A stretch of DNA of 64,000 bases from Polyangium sp. 15x6 (GTDB taxonomy: Bacteria; Myxococcota_A; Polyangia; Polyangiales; Polyangiaceae): positions 1 to 64,000 of the forward strand of contig NZ_JASBQE010000048.1 of NCBI RefSeq assembly GCF_029960785.1, written 5' to 3'. Within the stretch, counting starts at the first letter, position 1. The number at the start of each line of letters is the position of its first letter. This document shows positions 21,423 through 30,446 of this stretch, one piece after another. A program made the position numbers and the translations under genes. A model generated the notes under the pieces. It had not been told where the DNA came from. It did not search any database and was given only the letters and a program-made list of their open reading frames with translations.

Positions 21423-22073
21423 TCAGCCGAGGTGTTTCTCGATCGCGCGGATCACCTCGAGCCTGTCGAAGAGCCGCTCCACGTAGTCGAGCCGATCGGT
21501 CTCGATGACCATCGTCGGCGAGAGATCGTAGCGCGCGTGCCATTCCTCGTAGAGCTTGTCCAGCGCGGCGAGGTAGCTCTTCGGCACCTTTCGCTCGAAG
21601 TCGCGTCCCCGCTTTCGGATCCGCCGTACGAGCGTGGGCAGCGGACACCGCAAGTAGATCATCAAGTCCGGCGGCCGGATCTCCTCGCGCAGCGTCCGAT
21701 AGAGGTCGTCGTACATCTGCCAGTCGCGGTCGTCGATGTAGCCGGCCCGATGCAGGTGCGCGGCGAAGATCTCGGCGTCCTCGTAGAGCGTCCGATCCTG
21801 CACGATCGGCCGATGATCCACGGCCGCGCGGCGCACGACGTCGCGGTGGATGTGGAAGCGCCGGACGAGGAAGAAGAGCTGCGAGCTCATCGCCCAGCGC
21901 GACATGTCCCCGTAGAAGTCGGACAGGTACGGGTTCTCCTCGTTGGGTTCGAAGAACGGCACCATTCGGAACTGCTGCTCGAGCCATTTCACGAGGCTCG
22001 ATTTCCCAGCTCCCATGTTGCCCGCCACCGCGATGATCCGGGGGCGTGCGCCGTCCCGAAGGCTCTCGCTCAT
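21423..22073 (-). CDS. Deoxynucleoside kinase
   Basis: 216 residues. It phosphorylates deoxynucleosides in the salvage pathway. The P-loop is AVAGNMGAGKSSL, the FFEPNEENPYL segment is the substrate helix, and DRTLYEDAEIFA is the DRS-like motif. The LID region reads RCPLPTLVRRIRKRGRDFE. This matches bacterial deoxyadenosine/deoxyguanosine kinases; the exact base cannot be fixed. It lies 16 bp after the outer-membrane gene on the same strand. Confidence 0.92.
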   Translation of the reverse strand: MSESLRDGARPRIIAVAGNMGAGKSSLVKWLEQQFRMVPFFEPNEENPYLSDFYGDMSRWAMSSQLFFLVRRFHIHRDVVRRAAVDHRPIVQDRTLYEDAEIFAAHLHRAGYIDDRDWQMYDDLYRTLREEIRPPDLMIYLRCPLPTLVRRIRKRGRDFERKVPKSYLAALDKLYEEWHARYDLSPTMVIETDRLDYVERLFDRLEVIRAIEKHLG

Positions 22074-22089
22074 CCCGTCCTCCGCCCCT

Positions 22090-22926
22090 TCAAAGCACGA
22101 GCGAAAGCCCGAGCGTCGTCACGAATCCCCCAGCGAACTTGGGGTAAGGTCCCACCGTCACGCGGCGCCCCGAGGCGTCGATCGCTTGCCCATCCTCGAA
22201 CGCCCGCCCTCGTTGCGCTACCTCGGGGTAAAACGCTCCCGTCGTCTCGAGCTCGATCGCGAGCCACCGCGGCACCACGTCGAACGAAGCGCCGAGGCCG
22301 AGCGGGATCTCCACGAACGACGCGGCTCGCTCGCGCACGGGAAACACGCCGCCGCCCGGCGCCGTGACGTCGAACCGCCCGAGCTCGAGCCGCCCCCAGC
22401 CCGCGCCCGCCGCCACCCACGCGCGCGCCCGCGGCGTGATGTGCCACGTCGGCATGAGGCGCAGGCCGAGCGAGTACGTGTAGAACTCGACCTCGCCCGG
22501 ATCGCCGACGAGCCCGAGCGCGCCGGAAGGCAGGTTGAAGTCGCGCTCGGCGCGCACCGCGTACAGGCTCGCGCGCAGGTAGCTCGTGATGTCGACGCGC
22601 GCCCAGAGCCCCATGCCCACGGACGCCGGATACCGCACGCCCGTGTCGCCGCTCGGGATGCGATGCACGAGCGCCACGCCTCCGCCGAAGTCGAGGTGCC
22701 GCGTGAACGGAGGCGAACCGATCTCGAGCGGAGGCAGCTCCTTCGGGCGTGGCGGCGGCTCGGGCGCCGGGGGCGCCGCCTCCGCCGTGCTGGGCTCCTC
22801 GGTCGCACCCGCGCCGCGCGCCGTCCCCGTCGCGCCGCCGAGCGCGAGCGTGAACGCCGCTGCGGACGCGAGCGTACGTCGGCCTTTTCGCCGTCGCTCA
22901 TCGAGGCGCTTCACCCGTGCTCGCAT
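22090..22926 (-). CDS. Predicted outer-membrane protein with Pro-rich linker
   Basis: 278 residues from ATG 22926, with AAGGTG 6 nt ahead. The N-terminus is basic (RARVKRLDERRRKGRR), followed by a signal peptide ending in ATGTARGAGA. A Pro/Ala linker leads to a barrel-like part with alternating strands (FGGGVALVHRIPSG, ASVGMGLWARVDITSYLRASLYAVRAERDF, AWVAAGAGWGRLELG) and a C-terminal strand FVTTLGLSLVL. Likely a small outer-membrane barrel; ligand unknown. It is the upstream gene of the deoxynucleoside kinase. Confidence 0.68.
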   Translation of the reverse strand: MRARVKRLDERRRKGRRTLASAAAFTLALGGATGTARGAGATEEPSTAEAAPPAPEPPPRPKELPPLEIGSPPFTRHLDFGGGVALVHRIPSGDTGVRYPASVGMGLWARVDITSYLRASLYAVRAERDFNLPSGALGLVGDPGEVEFYTYSLGLRLMPTWHITPRARAWVAAGAGWGRLELGRFDVTAPGGGVFPVRERAASFVEIPLGLGASFDVVPRWLAIELETTGAFYPEVAQRGRAFEDGQAIDASGRRVTVGPYPKFAGGFVTTLGLSLVL

Positions 22927-23036
22927 CGCGTGCACCTTGTAGCAAAGTTCGGGCACCTCGGTCGACCGACCGCGGCTTTGAGCGAGTTCGAACCCTTCTG
23001 GCACGCTCCCGAAATCTGCGGCACACTCCGCCCGCC

Positions 23037-23576
23037 ATGCACACGTCTCGGCTTTTCGTTTCGCTCGCGGGTCTCACCCTCCTTCTCGCGGCTTGCAGCA
23101 AGTCCGAAGCGCCTGCGACCGCGCAGCCCGATCAGCCGGCGGCCCTGCCGACGCAGGCGCCCGGGCAGCCGCAGGGCGCGACGGCGGAGAGCATCAAGCC
23201 GCTCACGCAGAAGAAGTTCGGCCAGCCGGTGACGGAGACGAAGACGACGGCGCTCACGGATCTCACGAAGGAGCCCGCCAAGTTCGCCGAGCAGACCGTG
23301 CGCACCGAGGGCGTGGTCTCGGCGGTCTGCAAGTCGATGGGCTGCTGGATGGAGATCGCCGACACCACGGGCAAGGCGCACATCAAGATGGCGGGCCACA
23401 GCTTCTTCGTCCCGCGCGAGAGCTCGGGCCACCGCGCCGTCATTCAGGGCAAGGTCCTCGCGCCCGAGGGCGGCGACAAGGGCGTCTGCGGCGCCGACGA
23501 CGGCTGCGGCCAGGGCGGCAGCGCCAAGCTGGCCCAGGTGAACATCGAGGCGACGGGCATCGAGTTCATCGACTAG
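23037..23576 (+). CDS. DUF4920-type lipoprotein
   Basis: 179 residues. The signal ends in a clean lipobox LLAAC (Cys20). After a Pro/Gln-rich linker (about 25-50) comes a compact domain with EQTVRTEGVVSAVCKSMGCWMEIAD, the C-x4-C pair and GCWM signature of the DUF4920 family, then GHRAVIQGKVLAP and a second Cys pair. These periplasmic OB-like proteins are suspected of metal or redox roles; no partner gene is adjacent. It is transcribed divergently from the outer-membrane gene at 22926. Confidence 0.8.
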   Translation: MHTSRLFVSLAGLTLLLAACSKSEAPATAQPDQPAALPTQAPGQPQGATAESIKPLTQKKFGQPVTETKTTALTDLTKEPAKFAEQTVRTEGVVSAVCKSMGCWMEIADTTGKAHIKMAGHSFFVPRESSGHRAVIQGKVLAPEGGDKGVCGADDGCGQGGSAKLAQVNIEATGIEFID

Positions 23577-23677
23577 TCCCGAGAAGTCGCCTCGCGAGCC
23601 CGGCCGATTCAACCCCGAGGGAAGATCGCGCCTCCCCCGCTCCCGCCCGCCGCGCGTGAACGCAAAGCTCGGTGGGC

Positions 23678-25168
23678 ATGGGCCTCCTCATCACGCGCGA
23701 CGATTTCACCGAGGACGAGTTCGCTCGTTTCTCCGGGTGTCTCTCCGATCAGCTCGACGTCCTGGGCACGCTCGCCAAACGTCCCGGCTTCGGCGAGGGG
23801 CCGGCCACGGTCGGCGCCGAGGTCGAGCTTTTCCTCGTCGACCCGGCCGGCCTGCCGCTCCCCGCGAACCGCGAGGTCCTCGCGCGTACGGTCGATCGAC
23901 GCTTCACCGTCGAGCTCGACCGCTTCAACCTCGAATTCAACGCGAGCCCCTGTCCGCTCGCCGGTCGTCCGTTCACGACGCTCGCGGACGAGCTCACCGG
24001 CGCGCTCGTGGAGATCTCGCGCGCCGCCCGGGAGCAAGGCGGACGTATCGTGCCGATCGGCATTTTGCCCACGCTGCGCCGCGAGGATCTCACGGCCGCG
24101 GAGATGACCGACGTCCCCCGATATCGCGCCCTCGGCAAGCGCATCCGTCGCCTGCGCGGCGGTCCTTTTCACGTGCGCATTCACGGCGAAGACACGCTCG
24201 CCCTCGATACGGACGACGTCGCCATGGAGGGCGCCGGCACCTCGTTCCAGGTCCACCTGCGCGTCCCGCCCACCTGTTTCTCCAGGTATTACAATGCAGC
24301 GCAGATCGCCACGATCCCGGCCCTCGCCGCATCGTGCAACGCGCCCATCCTGATCGGCCATCGCCTCTGGGACGAGACGCGGATCGCGCTCTTTCGCCAG
24401 GCCGTCGACGATCGACTCGAGGTGCCGGCGGCCTTTCACCCGCCGTCGCGTGTCTCCTTCGGATATGGCTGGGTCCGCGACGGGGCCGCCGAGCTCTTCG
24501 CCGAGAGCGTCCGGCTCCACGCCCCGCTTCTCCCCGTGCTCGGGGACGAAGACCCCCGACAAACCCTCGCCTCGGGCGGCATTCCCGCGCTCGCCGAGCT
24601 CCGGTTGCATCACGGCACCGTCTGGCGCTGGAACCGCGCCGTGTACGATCCGGGCAGCGGTGGCCATTTTCGCATCGAATATCGCGCCTTGCCCGCGGGG
24701 CCCACCGTGGTCGACATGCTCGCGAGCGCCGCGTTTCTCCTCGGCACGACGCTCGGCCTCGCCCCCGAGATCGACCGCCTCTTGCCCGCCTATCCGTTCG
24801 AGCTCGCGCGCCACGCTTTTCATCGCGCCGCGCAGCATGGCCTCGACGCCGTCGTGCCTTTTCCGTGCGACGAGGCGCCCTCCCCACGCGCGACCCCGAT
24901 CGCCGCGCTCTGCGAGCGCCTCGTGCCCCTCGCCCGAAGTGGCCTCGTGGGCGCGGGTGTCCTCGAAAGCGAGGCCGACCGCTGGCTCGACGTCTTCACG
25001 GCGCGGGTCCGATCTGGACAAACCGGCGCGCGCTGGCAACGCGCGGCGCTGGAAGCCCTGCGGGCTCGTCATTCGCACGAGGAGGCGCTCCGGCGGATGC
25101 TCGCCCATTACGAGGCGCGCGCGGCGACCGGCGAGCCCGTGCATACGTGGGCGCCCGTCGAGAGCTGA
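23678..25168 (+). CDS. GCS2-family glutamate-cysteine ligase-like protein
   Basis: 496 residues from ATG 23678 (a GTG two codons earlier is possible). The GCS2 carboxylate-amine ligase pattern is visible: TVGAEVELFLVD (metal-binding Glu), FTVELDRFNLEFNASP, GTSFQVHLRV and GHFRIEYRALPAGP. Such enzymes join glutamate to cysteine or a similar amine using ATP. The C-terminal 120 residues are helical and not typical of GshA. The following TPR-HEPN-like gene starts 32 bp later on the same strand. Substrate is not deducible. Confidence 0.8.
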   Translation: MGLLITRDDFTEDEFARFSGCLSDQLDVLGTLAKRPGFGEGPATVGAEVELFLVDPAGLPLPANREVLARTVDRRFTVELDRFNLEFNASPCPLAGRPFTTLADELTGALVEISRAAREQGGRIVPIGILPTLRREDLTAAEMTDVPRYRALGKRIRRLRGGPFHVRIHGEDTLALDTDDVAMEGAGTSFQVHLRVPPTCFSRYYNAAQIATIPALAASCNAPILIGHRLWDETRIALFRQAVDDRLEVPAAFHPPSRVSFGYGWVRDGAAELFAESVRLHAPLLPVLGDEDPRQTLASGGIPALAELRLHHGTVWRWNRAVYDPGSGGHFRIEYRALPAGPTVVDMLASAAFLLGTTLGLAPEIDRLLPAYPFELARHAFHRAAQHGLDAVVPFPCDEAPSPRATPIAALCERLVPLARSGLVGAGVLESEADRWLDVFTARVRSGQTGARWQRAALEALRARHSHEEALRRMLAHYEARAATGEPVHTWAPVES

Positions 25169-25200
25169 ATGTTGTTCCGGGACGTGCCAGGGCGGGTAAG

Positions 25201-27081
25201 ATGGCTCGCATGTCGTCCTCGTCCTCGCTCTCGTCCGCGCCGCTCGATCTCCCGGCGGAGCTCGAATCGCTGCGGCAGGAGGCCAAGAAGCACGCGCGGG
25301 AAGGGGACTTCGCGCGTGCCCGAGCGAAGAACCTCGCCCTCCGCGACCGGAGCCGCGAGCTCGGCTCGGCGCTCGGCGAGGTGCTGGGGCTCCGGTTCGT
25401 GGGGCTGTGCGAGTATCGGATGGGCTCGTACGAGGCCTCGGAGCGGTGGCTGCAGGAAGCACTCGCATTCGCGCGTGAGCGTGAGTGCCGTTCGCAAGTG
25501 CTTTACATCTCGAACCACCTCGGCGCGACCGTGCGGCGTCTCGACCGGCTCGCGGACGCGCACGATCTTTTCAAGGCGAGCCTCGCCAGCACGCAGTTGC
25601 CCGCCGATCTGGACGCGCGGGCGCGCCTGCTCGGGAACCTCGGCGCGCTGCTCGACGTCATCGGCGATCTGCGCGCGGCGGACGATTGCTACGCCCGGTA
25701 CGAGGAGCTCGTCGAGCTCATCGTCGGTTCGGGGGACAGCGACGATCTCGCGCGACTTGCGAATGCGAGGGCGCTCTCGGCGCGCGCCGCCTCCCGTCGC
25801 GGGGACCTCGACACCGCGAAGGCGAAGCACGACGACGAGCATAGATTGGCCGATTCGTGCGGAGACGCGATCAAGAAGCTCTCGGCGATCCTCCATCAGG
25901 GCAAGATCGAGCGCGAGCTCGGGCGGAGGGCCGTCGGTGCGGTCCGCGCGCGTCATTTCGAGGCGGCCCATCGATGGTTCGCGGAGGCGCTGAGCGAGGC
26001 GGAGAGGCTCGAGCAAACCCACCGCTGCGGGGACGCATTGTACCATTGGGGCCGTCTCTTCCAGGCGGAAGGGAGGTGGGCCGAGGCGCACGGAAAATTC
26101 GTGCAGGCGCTGAAGCTGGGCCAAAGCCACGGGCATACGTACCTCCAGGCCGAGGTTTGTCATGCGCTCACGCGGCTTTGCCAGCAATGCGCGCTTCACG
26201 GCGAGGCGCTCTTTTACCTGCGCAAGACCGTCGAGCTTCGAAACGCGATGTATCGCCCGCTGCTCGACAACGCGCGCATCCGCGACATGGCGCAGACCCG
26301 TCTCGCCGAGCTCTCCGACCTCGCCAGCAGCCTGGTCGACGAGGCCCGCCGCGTCGAGCGCCCCGAGGAGGACCTCGCGGATCTGGAAAAGGTCGTGGAG
26401 TCCATCACGGGAAAACCATTTTCCGCGGCAATGCCCGGCGTCGACGACGTCTGGGAATGGCAACGATCGATCCGTGAGGGGAGCCGGGAGCGATGGTCGA
26501 ACCTGCTCTCGAAGGAGGTCTACGATCGGCTCGATAAGCAAAGCCGGGAGGACCTCGTCAGGGCCGACGTCGCCTATCACGGCGCGATCGACGATTTGCC
26601 GAGGAGCGCGCACCTGCTCGCGCTCGTGATCGAGCGTGAGCTCCGCGACCGGCTCCTCGTTCCGCTGTACGAGCGCTATCGGAGCGCGTTCGGTTCACGG
26701 CCCACAGGTGATTCCAAAACGACCAAGTATCTTCGAAAGCGCCCCACCGATCGTCATCACGCGCCCCTCGGAGACGCCCTTGTCATCGTCGAGGAGCTTT
26801 GCGCCGGGGCGCCCACCGATCCGGGCGTCGATTTCGCGCGGGAGCAAGTTCGATCTTGCCGTGGCGCCTTGAACGACCTCCGGCGGCTGCGGGACCCGAT
26901 CACGCCTCTCGGCAGCGATTCGTCGTTGACGCTGCGCAAGCTCCGCAACGACGCCGCGCACGGCAATCCCGGGAGCGCCTCGCTCGATCGATTGAGCGTC
27001 GACGCCGTCAAGCGCGCGCTCGTCCTCGAAGCGCCCGTGATCCTCCGCGGCCTGACCGAGATCGACCTCCGCCGCCGCTGA
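25201..27081 (+). CDS. TPR-repeat protein with C-terminal HEPN-like domain
   Basis: 626 residues, cytoplasmic. Residues about 18-400 are TPR-like helix pairs (LGLRFVGLCEYRMGSYEASERWLQEALAFA; LGNLGALLDVIGDLRAADDCYARYEEL; HWGRLFQAEGRWAEAHGKFVQAL). After a linker, the last ~150 residues are helical with LVIERELRDRLLVPLYERY and, near the end, LRKLRNDAAHG, where Arg582 and His587 form an R-N-x3-H (Rx4H) motif as in HEPN/DUF4145 domains. HEPN domains are often RNases or scaffolds in stress and defence. The motif is seen; the activity is inferred. It is probably co-transcribed with the GCS2-like gene. It abuts a convergent gene with a 6-bp gap. Confidence 0.72.
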   Translation: MARMSSSSSLSSAPLDLPAELESLRQEAKKHAREGDFARARAKNLALRDRSRELGSALGEVLGLRFVGLCEYRMGSYEASERWLQEALAFARERECRSQVLYISNHLGATVRRLDRLADAHDLFKASLASTQLPADLDARARLLGNLGALLDVIGDLRAADDCYARYEELVELIVGSGDSDDLARLANARALSARAASRRGDLDTAKAKHDDEHRLADSCGDAIKKLSAILHQGKIERELGRRAVGAVRARHFEAAHRWFAEALSEAERLEQTHRCGDALYHWGRLFQAEGRWAEAHGKFVQALKLGQSHGHTYLQAEVCHALTRLCQQCALHGEALFYLRKTVELRNAMYRPLLDNARIRDMAQTRLAELSDLASSLVDEARRVERPEEDLADLEKVVESITGKPFSAAMPGVDDVWEWQRSIREGSRERWSNLLSKEVYDRLDKQSREDLVRADVAYHGAIDDLPRSAHLLALVIERELRDRLLVPLYERYRSAFGSRPTGDSKTTKYLRKRPTDRHHAPLGDALVIVEELCAGAPTDPGVDFAREQVRSCRGALNDLRRLRDPITPLGSDSSLTLRKLRNDAAHGNPGSASLDRLSVDAVKRALVLEAPVILRGLTEIDLRRR

Positions 27082-27087
27082 CCCCGC

Positions 27088-27996
27088 CTAGAACAACCCC
27101 ACGACCGACAGCCCCACCCGATCCTGCCCCATCATCGGCATGACCGCGACCGAGCTCGGCAGAAGCGCGCGCGCGCCTTTTCGTGGCTCGATCGGCGCGT
27201 CCACGGTCTCCGTCGAGAAGATGGCCATATCGAGCGCGGGTGCGGCGACGTATCCGATGGCCGCTCCGATCGCGGCATACCCGACGGTTTCCCAGGAATC
27301 ATACGACGACCCTGCGCCGGCCATGATCCCAATGAGGCCACCTCCGAGCGGAAGGCCGACGTTCAGGCCGAGGCTAGCGAATCCATTGCCGAGGTGACCG
27401 TGCGCCCAATGAACGATTGGCCCCGTGAGCACGTGGCCCGCCAAGCCGAAGTACGTGACCACGCTCCCCTGGCCGGCGATCAGCACGACGTCACTCACCA
27501 GCACGCCAATCAACGTCTGCCACCCATACCAGCGTTTGACCTTCTGCGTGGGAGGCTCCGCGCCCCAGCCGGGCAGCGGCCCCGCGGGCGGCGGTCCCCA
27601 GGCCCCATTCGGCGGCGGCGCATAGGGCCCCGGCGGATAAGGCGCGTAAGGGCCGGGCGGATAAGGCGCGTAAGGCCCGGCGCCCGGAGGCGCGGCCGGC
27701 GGCGGCGGAAGCGAAGCCCCATTCGCAGCCGATCCCGCAGGCGGCGGCGCCGGCATCCCTGACAGCGGTGTCGCGGGCGGCGGAGGAACCGGATTCGCCT
27801 GCGACCACGCCGTGGGGGCCGGGGGCGGCGGAGGCGCCGGGGTTGTCGCGGACGCCGGCGGGGGCGGAGCCGGGTTCGTCGCCGCGGGAGGCGGAGGCGG
27901 TGGGGGCGCGGCGCCCGGCTCCTGCGCATTCGTGCGCGGCGCGAGGGCAATCGTGGCGAGGGCGAGGGCGGAGCCGAGCAGCAGGCGTGTGCGCAT
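27088..27996 (-). CDS. Pro-rich membrane-associated protein
   Basis: 302 residues from ATG 27996. A signal peptide (RTRLLLGSALALATIALA, cleavage after TNAQ) is followed by about 125 residues of Pro/Ala repeats, including the periodic GPYAPYPP unit coded by a 24-bp DNA repeat. The C-terminal 150 residues hold several Gly-rich hydrophobic stretches (TLIGVLVSDVVLIAGQG, GLPLGGGLIGIMAGAG, GYAAIGAAIGYVAAPALDM) that look like membrane or barrel segments. An envelope role is inferred; no known family was recognised. TTG 28014 is a possible earlier start. Confidence 0.6.
   Translation of the reverse strand: MRTRLLLGSALALATIALAPRTNAQEPGAAPPPPPPPAATNPAPPPPASATTPAPPPPPAPTAWSQANPVPPPPATPLSGMPAPPPAGSAANGASLPPPPAAPPGAGPYAPYPPGPYAPYPPGPYAPPPNGAWGPPPAGPLPGWGAEPPTQKVKRWYGWQTLIGVLVSDVVLIAGQGSVVTYFGLAGHVLTGPIVHWAHGHLGNGFASLGLNVGLPLGGGLIGIMAGAGSSYDSWETVGYAAIGAAIGYVAAPALDMAIFSTETVDAPIEPRKGARALLPSSVAVMPMMGQDRVGLSVVGLF
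27626..27673. repeat. 24-bp tandem repeat coding for a Pro/Tyr motif
   Basis: Two adjacent 24-bp units (27626-27649 and 27650-27673) differ at two positions. Read on the minus strand they encode repeats of an eight-residue Pro/Tyr/Gly unit in the linker of the Pro-rich protein. Confidence 0.8.
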
Positions 27997-28086
27997 CGGC
28001 GCCCGGGAAATCAAGATCCGTGCCGCACGGGGTGCGGCACGAGGCGGGCCTCGTCGAAAACCCGACGCGGGCCCGCCCCGCGGCGG

Positions 28087-30243
28087 TTACTTCGCTTCCT
28101 TGAGCGCGAGGTTCACGACCTTCTTGAATTTGGCGAGCGGCTGCGCGCCCGAGACCAGATAGCCATTGATCACGAACGCGGGCGTGCCCGTGATCCCCAC
28201 ATCCTCGCCGGCCTTGATGTCCGCGTCGATGAGCGCCTTGTGCGTCTGGCCGTCGACCGCGGCGAGGACCTTCTGCCCGTCGAGCCCGAGCGCGGTCGCC
28301 GTCCGCTCGATGCCGGCGCGGTCGAGCTGCGTCTGGTCCTGGAAAAACGCGCCGTGCATCTTCCAGAAGCCGTCGTTGCCCTTCTGCTTGTACGCCTCCA
28401 TGGCCGCGAGCGCCGCGGGCATCGCGTTCTTGTGGAACGGGAGCGGCTTGTTTCGCCAGACAAACCGGATCTTGCCCGGGAAGGCCGCTTCGAGCTCGGC
28501 GAGCGTGGGCTCGACCCGCTTGCAGAACGGGCATTCGAAATCGGAGAAGATCTGCACGGTGACCTTCGCGTTCGCCGGGCCCCGGGTGGGGTTCTCCTTC
28601 GTGAACGCGGGGATCGCCTTCACCTTCTCGAGCGTCGTCGTCTTGCCGTCCTTGATGATCGTGTCGTAGAGCTTCGCCGCGGGCGTGCCCTTCTTGACGA
28701 GCGCCTCCGACTTCGTGATCTCCTCGTCGATGAGCGCCTTGAACTTCTCGATCGGCTGTGCGCCGACGAGGCGGCGACCATTGATGAAGAAATGCGGCGT
28801 GCCGCTCGCCTGCACGTCGTCGGCGAGGTCCTGGTCCTGCTCGATGCGGTCCTTGTACTTCTTCTTTTCGATCGCGTCGCTCGCCTTCTTCAGGTCGAGC
28901 CCGAGGTTTTTCGCGATGCCCTCGAGGTCCTCGGGCGCGAGCTTGCCGTTCGCGGCGAAGAGCAGGTCGTGCGCCTTCCAGAACCCCGCGTCGCCCTTTT
29001 GCGCGCGCGCCTCGAGCGCGAGCTCGGCCGCGGGCTCGGCGTCCTTGTGGAACGGCAAGGGGTTGTTCTTGTACACGATCCGGAGTTTGTCCCCGTAATC
29101 GCGGGCGAGCTGCTCGAGCGTCGGCGTCACCTTGACGCAGAACGGGCACTGGAAATCCGTGAACATCACGAGCGTCACGAGCGCCGTGTTTTTGCCCCGC
29201 GCCGGCGAGCCGTCGACGGGCACGCGCCAGACCGTCTTCGTGTCCTCGGCCGCGGCCGCCGAGCCGGCGAATCCGGGTCGATCCTCGGGCTTTTGGTAGT
29301 TCTTCGCCGAGAGCGTCGCATAGACCTTCTCGGGCGTGGTCCCGCCCGCCGTCGCCTTGCGCCCGGCCGCGATTTGCTCGTCGACGATCGCGCGGAACTT
29401 GTCGATCGGCTGCGCGCCGGAGAGGAACACGCCGTTGATGAAGAACGCGGGCGTGCCCGTCACGCCGATCTTCTTGCCGAGCTCGATGTCCTCGTCGATC
29501 TTCTTGCCGATCTCGCCGCTCGCGAGCGTCGCGTCGACGGTCTTGCGCGTGATGCCCCGCGGCAGCGAGCCGTCGATGACCTGCGGGTCGATCCGGCCGG
29601 CGAAGAGCGCGTCGTGATAAGCCCAGAACCAGGGCGCGCCCTTCTGCTTGAACACGGCCATCGCCGCCTCGGCCGCGGGGCGCGCGTTCTTGTGGAACGG
29701 GAGCGGGAAGTTTTTCCAGACGATCCGGAGCTGGTCCTTGCCGTAGATCTTCGCGAGCTCCGCGAGCGTGCCCGAGGCGCGCGCGCAGAAGGGGCACTCG
29801 AGGTCGGAGAACGCGACGATCGTGACGGGCGCCTTGGGGCTGCCCCAGCTCGGATCCGCGGCCGTGACGGGCACCGGGCTCTTCGCGCCTTCGCCCGTGT
29901 CGACCTCGTTTCCGCCGGTCCACGTGCCGGCCTCGGCCGGGGCGACGGTGCGCACGGGGAAACCGCTGCCGGGGTTGTCGTCGTTCGCCCCGCGGAAGGC
30001 GCCGCCGGCGACGCCGATCCTCTCGCCGTCGCCTTCGGCCGCGCCTCGGGGCGCGCCGCCCTTGTCGGCGCCCTGGGCGGCTTCTTCGGCGCCCTTTCCA
30101 GCGGTGGCGGTGTTTGCGCCCTTGTCGGCGGTCCCCTGGGACTCGGCGCCGGGCGTCGCAGCCGGGGGCGGAGGCGCCTGGCCGCAGGCAGTCGCGGCCG
30201 AGAGGGCCGTCACGAACCCGATTCGGAAGAGCTTCACGAGCAT
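28087..30243 (-). CDS. Lipoprotein with three tandem DsbA-like thioredoxin domains
   Basis: 718 residues. The lipobox-like ATAC places Cys20 at the mature N-terminus, then a low-complexity linker runs to about 120. Three DsbA-type domains follow, each with a CPFC active site (Cys150/153, Cys366/369, Cys571/574), a K/R-N-x-P-L-P-F-H-K segment, and a cis-Pro loop TGTPAF or SGTPHF with FING or VING. All three keep the redox pair, so three oxidoreductase centres sit on one envelope-anchored chain. Single-domain relatives are common; three in a row is unusual. The start ATG is taken before the signal; the frame is open to 30300. Likely disulfide exchange in the periplasm or outer membrane; partner unknown. 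Confidence 0.9.
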   Translation of the reverse strand: MLVKLFRIGFVTALSAATACGQAPPPPAATPGAESQGTADKGANTATAGKGAEEAAQGADKGGAPRGAAEGDGERIGVAGGAFRGANDDNPGSGFPVRTVAPAEAGTWTGGNEVDTGEGAKSPVPVTAADPSWGSPKAPVTIVAFSDLECPFCARASGTLAELAKIYGKDQLRIVWKNFPLPFHKNARPAAEAAMAVFKQKGAPWFWAYHDALFAGRIDPQVIDGSLPRGITRKTVDATLASGEIGKKIDEDIELGKKIGVTGTPAFFINGVFLSGAQPIDKFRAIVDEQIAAGRKATAGGTTPEKVYATLSAKNYQKPEDRPGFAGSAAAAEDTKTVWRVPVDGSPARGKNTALVTLVMFTDFQCPFCVKVTPTLEQLARDYGDKLRIVYKNNPLPFHKDAEPAAELALEARAQKGDAGFWKAHDLLFAANGKLAPEDLEGIAKNLGLDLKKASDAIEKKKYKDRIEQDQDLADDVQASGTPHFFINGRRLVGAQPIEKFKALIDEEITKSEALVKKGTPAAKLYDTIIKDGKTTTLEKVKAIPAFTKENPTRGPANAKVTVQIFSDFECPFCKRVEPTLAELEAAFPGKIRFVWRNKPLPFHKNAMPAALAAMEAYKQKGNDGFWKMHGAFFQDQTQLDRAGIERTATALGLDGQKVLAAVDGQTHKALIDADIKAGEDVGITGTPAFVINGYLVSGAQPLAKFKKVVNLALKEAK

Positions 30244-30446
30244 GGCCGGCACCCTACAGGAAACGACGTCGCGACGCACGCGGCTTGCGCGCGGATCCAC
30301 GCGGCTTCAACATGCCCGAGGACGTTCCGTCAATGGCGCCGCGCACGCGAAGGAAAGCCCGGAGCCTCGTGGCACGGGGGATGCATCAATTTGTCGCATT
30401 GCCTGGACGCGGAAACGGGTTCATGGCTTTCGGACGGAGGTGACAC

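Noticed and set aside
27601-27690. Short direct repeats that could suggest a CRISPR or mobile element
   Set aside because: They are in-frame 24-bp units coding for Pro/Tyr repeats; no spacers, cas genes or transposase are nearby.
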